Shown in pieces: positions 8,216 to 11,490 of a stretch of 11,490 bases of DNA. The stretch is from Flavobacteriaceae bacterium (lineage in GTDB: Bacteria; Bacteroidota; Bacteroidia; Flavobacteriales; Flavobacteriaceae). The position numbers were made by a program, and so were the translations under genes. The notes under the pieces are model-generated. The model worked only from the letters and a program-made list of their open reading frames with translations, had not been told where the DNA came from and searched no databases. Position 1 is the stretch's first letter, and each line of letters opens with the position of its first letter. The stretch is taken from assembly GCA_030633225.1 (NCBI GenBank), contig DAOVTF010000028.1:1-11490 (forward strand), given 5' to 3'.

Positions 8216-9202
8216 TTACTGTGAAAGAATTCTTTGAAAATCGCTTTCAGAAACTATTAATAAACCTGATTTGGGTAATCTTGTTGTTAATTCTTTCCAA
8301 TTTTTATCTTTTTTAAAGACCTCTTTAAAAATTGGTAATGCTTTTTCTATATCTTTATTATTTGCCAAAGCAATGGCTGTCCAATATTTCATTTCTAAAT
8401 TATCTGGAAATAATTTTTGGGCAGAGCCATATTCTTTTAAAGCAGTTTTCATATCATTATGCTCTACCGCCAAATCTCCTTTATTCATGTATTCATAAGC
8501 ATGATGTACATTTAATAATCTTTCCAATTCTACTAAAGGTTCTTGATGATCATCAATTCTTAGATCAACTAATTTATCATTCCAAGATTCCTTAACTTTT
8601 TTATCTCCTACAACTATAAGTGCTGCCGATTGTTTTCCACGGATATCTCCTCCAGCTTTTTGTGCAGCTTGTAAAACTTTTAAAACTCTTTCGGCTAAAG
8701 GCAAACTACTATTTTCTTGATAGGTTTTTGCCATAACCGGAACCACTTTATCATTGAGCATCATGTTGGCTTGAACTGAAAAATTATCTCCAATAATTTG
8801 ATTGGCATATACAATACAATTATCGCCAGTAAATGCTGATACATTGCCTTTTGAATCTAACATAGCTACTTGCCTAACATTTTTACCTTCATCTTTTTTA
8901 ACTAAATATTCCAAAACTTCAGTAGCGCTTTTTCCATTTTCCATAAGCTCTAATCCATTTGGACCATAAGCCGGATTTATAAATGATTGTGTTGCTACTA
9001 CGCCAACACCTGACTTACCCCATGCAACCAAAGTACCTACAGAAAACCAGTGACTTTGAACACCTACGGCCATTTCACCAGTATTTTTATCTCTGGCAAC
9101 AATAGAAAAAGTATGTGCAAACTGATCTTGATAAACTTGTGAAGAACCAATACTTGGAATAAAAAGAACCAAAACTAATATCTTAAAAAACTGAACTCTC
9201 AT
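8216..9202 (-). CDS. exported DUF1028 (Ntn-hydrolase-like) protein with C-terminal TPR repeats
   Basis: A 328-residue protein. Residues 1-22 form a signal peptide (MRVQFFKILVLVLF, then IGSSQ), so the mature protein is periplasmic or secreted. About 30-225 is a DUF1028 domain: HTFSIVARDKNTGEMAVGVQ (30-49), a Gly/Val-rich strand VGVVATQSFINPAYGPNGLE (66-85), TGDNCIVYANQIIGDNFSVQ (125-144), and GGDIRGKQSAALIVV (184-198). The family adopts an Ntn-hydrolase-like fold and its enzymatic function is not established. After it come two TPR-like units, at about 235-268 (containing ALKEYGSAQKLFPDN) and 269-301 (containing ALPIFKEVFKKDKNW), suggesting protein-protein contact. Cytoplasmic relatives often start Met-Thr-Phe/Tyr-Ser-Ile-Val-Ala, putting the conserved Thr second; here the equivalent Thr31 lies about nine residues inside the predicted mature end. 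The aldehyde dehydrogenase gene follows after 57 bases, with no obvious functional link. Domain call firm, function unknown. Confidence 0.88.
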   Translation of the reverse strand: MRVQFFKILVLVLFIPSIGSSQVYQDQFAHTFSIVARDKNTGEMAVGVQSHWFSVGTLVAWGKSGVGVVATQSFINPAYGPNGLELMENGKSATEVLEYLVKKDEGKNVRQVAMLDSKGNVSAFTGDNCIVYANQIIGDNFSVQANMMLNDKVVPVMAKTYQENSSLPLAERVLKVLQAAQKAGGDIRGKQSAALIVVGDKKVKESWNDKLVDLRIDDHQEPLVELERLLNVHHAYEYMNKGDLAVEHNDMKTALKEYGSAQKLFPDNLEMKYWTAIALANNKDIEKALPIFKEVFKKDKNWKELTTRLPKSGLLIVSESDFQRILSQ

Positions 9203-9284
9203 AGGTTATGGAATATTTAGTGAATAATTCATTTAGGATAAAGTAAAAATACCATTTTTAATTATTATAATCTCTTCCTAACAA

Positions 9285-9316
9285 AAAAACTCACAAGTAA
9301 ATACTTATGAGTTTTT
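9285..9316 (-). terminator. intrinsic terminator of the transaldolase gene
   Basis: A 15-base inverted repeat, arms 9285-9299 and 9302-9316. Read on the minus strand, all positions pair (one as U-G) and the stem runs into seven T residues, the form of a Rho-independent terminator. On the plus strand the same position is a C/A mismatch, so the structure fits leftward transcription from the transaldolase gene. Confidence 0.75.
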
Positions 9317-9350
9317 GCAATTTATATGATGGGTAAGACCTTAATAATCC

Positions 9351-9373
9351 TTTAAACCTGAACAGGTTTTAAA
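9351..9373 (-). repeat. AAACCTG/CAGGTTT palindrome after the transaldolase stop
   Basis: TTTAAACCTG at 9351-9360 and CAGGTTTTAAA at 9363-9373 form a stem with a very short loop, starting 21 bases past the transaldolase stop. There is no T tract after it on the minus strand, so it is more likely a transcript-end or protective hairpin, or a dispersed palindrome, than a full terminator. The true terminator appears to be the next hairpin at 9285-9316. Confidence 0.6.
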
Positions 9374-9394
9374 CTTAGCATTGTCTAGTTACAC

Positions 9395-10048
9395 CTAATT
9401 TCCTTTTTTGTAATCTTCTAAAAATTTGGCTAAACCAATATCAGTCAATGGATGTTTTAATAAACCTTTAATAGCGCTAAGTGGACCAGTCATTACATCA
9501 GCTCCAATTTTTGCACAATCAATAATATGCATGGTATGGCGAACAGATGCAGCTAAAATTCCAGTTTCATACCCATAATTATCATAGATCAATCTAATTT
9601 CAGAAATTAAGCTTAATCCATCTGTTGAAACATCATCTAATCTACCAATAAATGGAGAAACATATGTTGCTCCAGCTTTAGCTGCCAATAAAGCTTGACC
9701 AGCTGAAAATACTAAAGTTACATTGGTTTTAATTCCTTTATCAGAAAAATATTTACATGCTTTTATTCCATCAGCTATCATTGGTAATTTTACAACAATT
9801 TGTGAATCTAATTTTGCCAATGCTTCTCCTTCTCTTACCATTCCTTCAAAATCAGTTGCAATTACTTCGGCACTCACATCTCCATCAACTATATTACAAA
9901 TAGTTTTATAATGATTGATTATATTTTCTTTACCGGTAATTCCTTCTTTAGCCATTAAAGATGGGTTAGTTGTAACTCCGTCTAATATACCAAGAGCCTG
10001 TGCCTCTTTGATTTGATCTAAATTTGCTGTATCAATAAAAAATTTCAT
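9395..10048 (-). CDS. tal: transaldolase, small TalC/fructose-6-phosphate-aldolase-like type
   Basis: Transfers a dihydroxyacetone unit between sugar phosphates in the non-oxidative pentose phosphate pathway, in the cytoplasm. The 217-residue single-domain barrel has MKFFIDTAN (1-9), GVTTNPSL (24-31), and the Schiff-base Lys87 in VVKLPM. By hand alignment to E. coli FSA, the position of FSA Gln59 is Glu61 (SAEVIATD) and that of FSA Tyr131 is Phe133 (SPFIGR). Glu and Phe are the transaldolase state, so I call transaldolase rather than fructose-6-phosphate aldolase. The open frame extends upstream to an ATG at 10069, but the ATG at 10048 gives the family N-terminus, and the upstream ATG overlaps a TATATTTG promoter element, so 10048 is chosen. 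The gene is followed by two hairpins and appears to be monocistronic. Confidence 0.93.
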   Translation of the reverse strand: MKFFIDTANLDQIKEAQALGILDGVTTNPSLMAKEGITGKENIINHYKTICNIVDGDVSAEVIATDFEGMVREGEALAKLDSQIVVKLPMIADGIKACKYFSDKGIKTNVTLVFSAGQALLAAKAGATYVSPFIGRLDDVSTDGLSLISEIRLIYDNYGYETGILAASVRHTMHIIDCAKIGADVMTGPLSAIKGLLKHPLTDIGLAKFLEDYKKGN

Positions 10049-10066
10049 TTGCTTTTGTTTTTTTTG

Positions 10067-10074
10067 CAAATATA
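10067..10074 (-). promoter_or_regulatory. TAnnTTTG -7 element of the transaldolase gene
   Basis: On the minus strand this reads TATATTTG, an exact TAnnTTTG match, ending 19 bases before the chosen ATG at 10048. Transcription would start near 10060 with a short A-rich leader. There is no TTG at 17-23 bases upstream, so the -33 half is weak. The element covers the alternative ATG at 10069, which supports the shorter protein. Confidence 0.5.
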
Positions 10075-10107
10075 GTTTAATAATTGAAAATTTTAAGAAT
10101 TAAAAGA

Positions 10108-10135
10108 TTGAAAAAAACTCTTATTTATAGATTTG
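10108..10135 (+). promoter_or_regulatory. Bacteroidota-type promoter for the AhpD-like / IYD-like pair
   Basis: TTG at 10108-10110, a 17-base spacer, then TAGATTTG at 10128-10135: both halves of the Bacteroidota consensus at an accepted spacing. Transcription would begin near 10142, about 60 bases before the ATG at 10201. This is the best complete promoter match in the window and would drive both plus-strand genes at the right edge. Confidence 0.5.
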
Positions 10136-10200
10136 ATATTCCATTTATTTAAATCACTTGATATTCCTATATTTATATGCTAAACTAAACATCAAAAAGA

Positions 10201-10806
10201 ATGTCTTGGATAAAAACCATAAGTTATAATGAAGCCAATTCTAACTTAAAAAGAATTTACGATAAAGTTAAAGGCCCAAATAATAATATTGACAATGTAT
10301 TAGCCATTCATAGTTTGCGTCCGCATTCTTTAACCGGTCATATGTCTTTATATAAAAATGTTTTACACAATTCAAATAATAAAATCCCAAAATGGTTTTT
10401 AGAAACTATAGGTGTTTATGTTAGTTTCTTAAACTCTTGTGATTATTGTGTATCTCATCATTTTACTGGCTTAAAAAGACTATTAAATAATGATAAAAGA
10501 TCAAATGAAATTTTAAATTCAATTAAAAATAACACTTTGGATCAAGTTTTTGATCAAATGCATTTATCTGGATTAAAATATGCCAAAAAACTTACTTTAA
10601 CTCTAGATAAAATAGATAAAAATGATATCATTAATTTAAGAAATTTCAACTTTACGGATGGAGAAATTCTTGAAATTAATCAAGTCACAAGTTATTTTAA
10701 TTATGTAAACCGAACTGTTGTTGGATTAGGAGTAAATCTAACAGATGATATTTTAGGGCTTTCACCTAATAATAGTGATGACCCTAACAATTGGAATCAT
10801 CAATAA
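10201..10806 (+). CDS. peroxidase-related protein, AhpD / carboxymuconolactone decarboxylase-like
   Basis: A 201-residue, probably all-helical cytoplasmic protein of the AhpD-like superfamily, closest in pattern to the 'uncharacterized peroxidase-related enzyme' group (about 180-200 residues, with an acidic tail holding DD and W as in SDDPNNWNH here). The diagnostic redox and proton-relay motif E-x11-C-x2-C-x3-H is complete: Glu68, Cys80, Cys83 and His87 in NSCDYCVSHH. In AhpD these Cys residues form a disulfide and reduce partners or peroxides. It is not canonical AhpD, which pairs with AhpC; no ahpC is visible here. The protein is notably rich in Asn and Lys, fitting the AT-rich genome. The start at 10201 has an A-rich leader and gives MSWIKTI, a normal N-terminus for the group. 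The downstream IYD-like gene follows 27 bases after the stop, so the two are probably co-transcribed. The exact substrate is unknown. Confidence 0.85.
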   Translation: MSWIKTISYNEANSNLKRIYDKVKGPNNNIDNVLAIHSLRPHSLTGHMSLYKNVLHNSNNKIPKWFLETIGVYVSFLNSCDYCVSHHFTGLKRLLNNDKRSNEILNSIKNNTLDQVFDQMHLSGLKYAKKLTLTLDKIDKNDIINLRNFNFTDGEILEINQVTSYFNYVNRTVVGLGVNLTDDILGLSPNNSDDPNNWNHQ

Positions 10807-10833
10807 GCAAAATTATTCAAATAGAATCTTAAA

Positions 10834-11490
10834 ATGGAAAAAGCAAAATATATTATTATTGAAGGGCATAAGCATATTGTCTATCATCAAAAATCATTTA
10901 CTACAAAAGAAATGTTAAGTAAAAGTCAAACTTTTTATAAATTGATGGATAAACGACGTTCGGTTAGAGAATTTAGTAATAAAACAGTACCAAAAGAAGT
11001 TATTGAGAATATAATTAAAACGGCCTCAACTTCACCATCAGGAGCACATAAACAACCTTGGACATTTTGTGTTGTATCTAATCCAAAATTGAAAAGTAAA
11101 ATTAGAGAAGCTGCCGAAAAAGAAGAAGTAGAATCTTATAAGAATAGAATGAGTGATAGTTGGTTAAAAGATTTGGCTCCTTTGGGAACAGATACCAATA
11201 AACCCTTTTTAGAAATAGCTCCTTATCTAATAATTGTTTTTAAAAAGGCTTTTGATTATGATAAATCAGATAGTAAAATAAATAATTATTATGTAAATGA
11301 ATCTATTGGTATTGCTTGCGGAATGTTAATCACAGCAATTCATAATGCGGGATTGGTTACTTTAACACACACGCCTAGTCCGATGAAATTTTTATCTAAA
11401 TTATTAGATAGGCCAGATAATGAACGTCCGTTTTTATTATTACCAGTTGGTTATGCAAATAAAACTGTATATGTACCTGATATTCATCGC
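10834..11490 (+). CDS. iodotyrosine deiodinase-like nitroreductase-fold flavoprotein (last residues beyond the window)
   Basis: I translated 219 codons from the ATG at 10834 to the window edge with no stop; compared with human IYD only about 6-12 C-terminal residues are missing. It is a nitroreductase-fold FMN enzyme. FMN-phosphate contacts appear in RRSVREF (41-47) and SPSGAHKQPW (67-76). The match to human iodotyrosine deiodinase is gap-free by eye from FYKLMDKRRSVR onward and includes the residues that clamp the amino acid part of halotyrosines in IYD: Glu98, Tyr102 and Lys123, with the same spacing (4 and 21) as human Glu157, Tyr161 and Lys182. A Thr in LVTLTHTP (Thr180) matches the Thr near flavin N5. 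The proposed reaction is reductive removal of halide from halotyrosine. No N-terminal membrane anchor is present, as in soluble bacterial IYDs such as that of Haliscomenobacter hydrossis. Human residue numbers are from memory. Confidence 0.88.
   Translation, partial: MEKAKYIIIEGHKHIVYHQKSFTTKEMLSKSQTFYKLMDKRRSVREFSNKTVPKEVIENIIKTASTSPSGAHKQPWTFCVVSNPKLKSKIREAAEKEEVESYKNRMSDSWLKDLAPLGTDTNKPFLEIAPYLIIVFKKAFDYDKSDSKINNYYVNESIGIACGMLITAIHNAGLVTLTHTPSPMKFLSKLLDRPDNERPFLLLPVGYANKTVYVPDIHR

Noticed and set aside
9244..9251. TATTTTTA on the minus strand as promoter of the DUF1028 gene
   Set aside because: It misses the final G of TAnnTTTG, and the nearest upstream TTG is 30 bases away, too far.
9395..10048. 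Annotation as fructose-6-phosphate aldolase
   Set aside because: The Gln and Tyr that define FSA are replaced by Glu61 and Phe133, the transaldolase state.
5591..10048. Lactonase plus transaldolase as a pentose phosphate cluster
   Set aside because: The lactonase has a signal peptide, the genes are on opposite strands and two unrelated genes lie between them.
10049..10069. Upstream ATG giving a seven-residue longer transaldolase (MQKKQKQ...)
   Set aside because: The family N-terminus begins at MKFFIDTAN, and the upstream ATG overlaps a TATATTTG promoter element.
10168..10175. TATATTTA as the promoter of the AhpD-like gene
   Set aside because: It lacks the final G and has no TTG at a suitable distance; the TTG-N17-TAGATTTG at 10108-10135 is a better match.
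10201..10806. Canonical AhpD (alkyl hydroperoxidase of the AhpC system)
   Set aside because: The motif is shared, but length and tail fit the peroxidase-related group and no ahpC is nearby.
1..11490. Mobile elements, CRISPR arrays, tRNA or rRNA genes, toxin-antitoxin or phage-defence systems
   Set aside because: No transposase, regularly spaced repeats, RNA-gene signatures or recognisable defence proteins were seen on either strand.

Overview
The window looks like chromosomal DNA from a member of the Bacteroidota, probably a flavobacterium or close relative. It is very AT-rich. Start codons are preceded by A-rich leaders rather than Shine-Dalgarno sequences. Several genes have upstream matches to the Bacteroidota promoter element TAnnTTTG, and exported proteins have signal peptides ending in AQ or SQ. 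This is inferred from sequence style; no taxonomic marker was compared. Most genes are housekeeping or metabolic. I see no mobile element, CRISPR array, tRNA or rRNA.

Left third (1-3313, minus strand): an acetate uptake and activation block. A DUF4212 small subunit and a VC_2705-type sodium:solute symporter lie upstream of acetyl-CoA synthetase (acs), whose C-terminus is outside the window. After a 275-base AT-rich divergent gap containing an AATTG pentanucleotide repeat, the plus strand carries uvrB (nucleotide excision repair), followed 13 bases later by a gene for an exported lactonase-type beta-propeller protein.

Middle and right (6794-10048, minus strand): a class-3-like aldehyde dehydrogenase, an exported DUF1028 (Ntn-hydrolase-like) protein with C-terminal TPRs, and a small TalC-type transaldolase with its own terminator and promoter-like element. 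The plus strand then carries an AhpD/carboxymuconolactone-decarboxylase-like protein with a complete E-x11-C-x2-C-x3-H motif. After 27 bases comes a flavoprotein that matches iodotyrosine deiodinase (IYD) along nearly its whole length, including the substrate-binding Glu/Tyr/Lys triad. It lacks only its last few residues at the window edge.

The most interesting part is the right edge: a probable reductive halotyrosine dehalogenase paired with a CxxC redox-type protein. I found no convincing wholly new multi-gene system; the remaining findings concern domain arrangements and regulatory or repeat structures.
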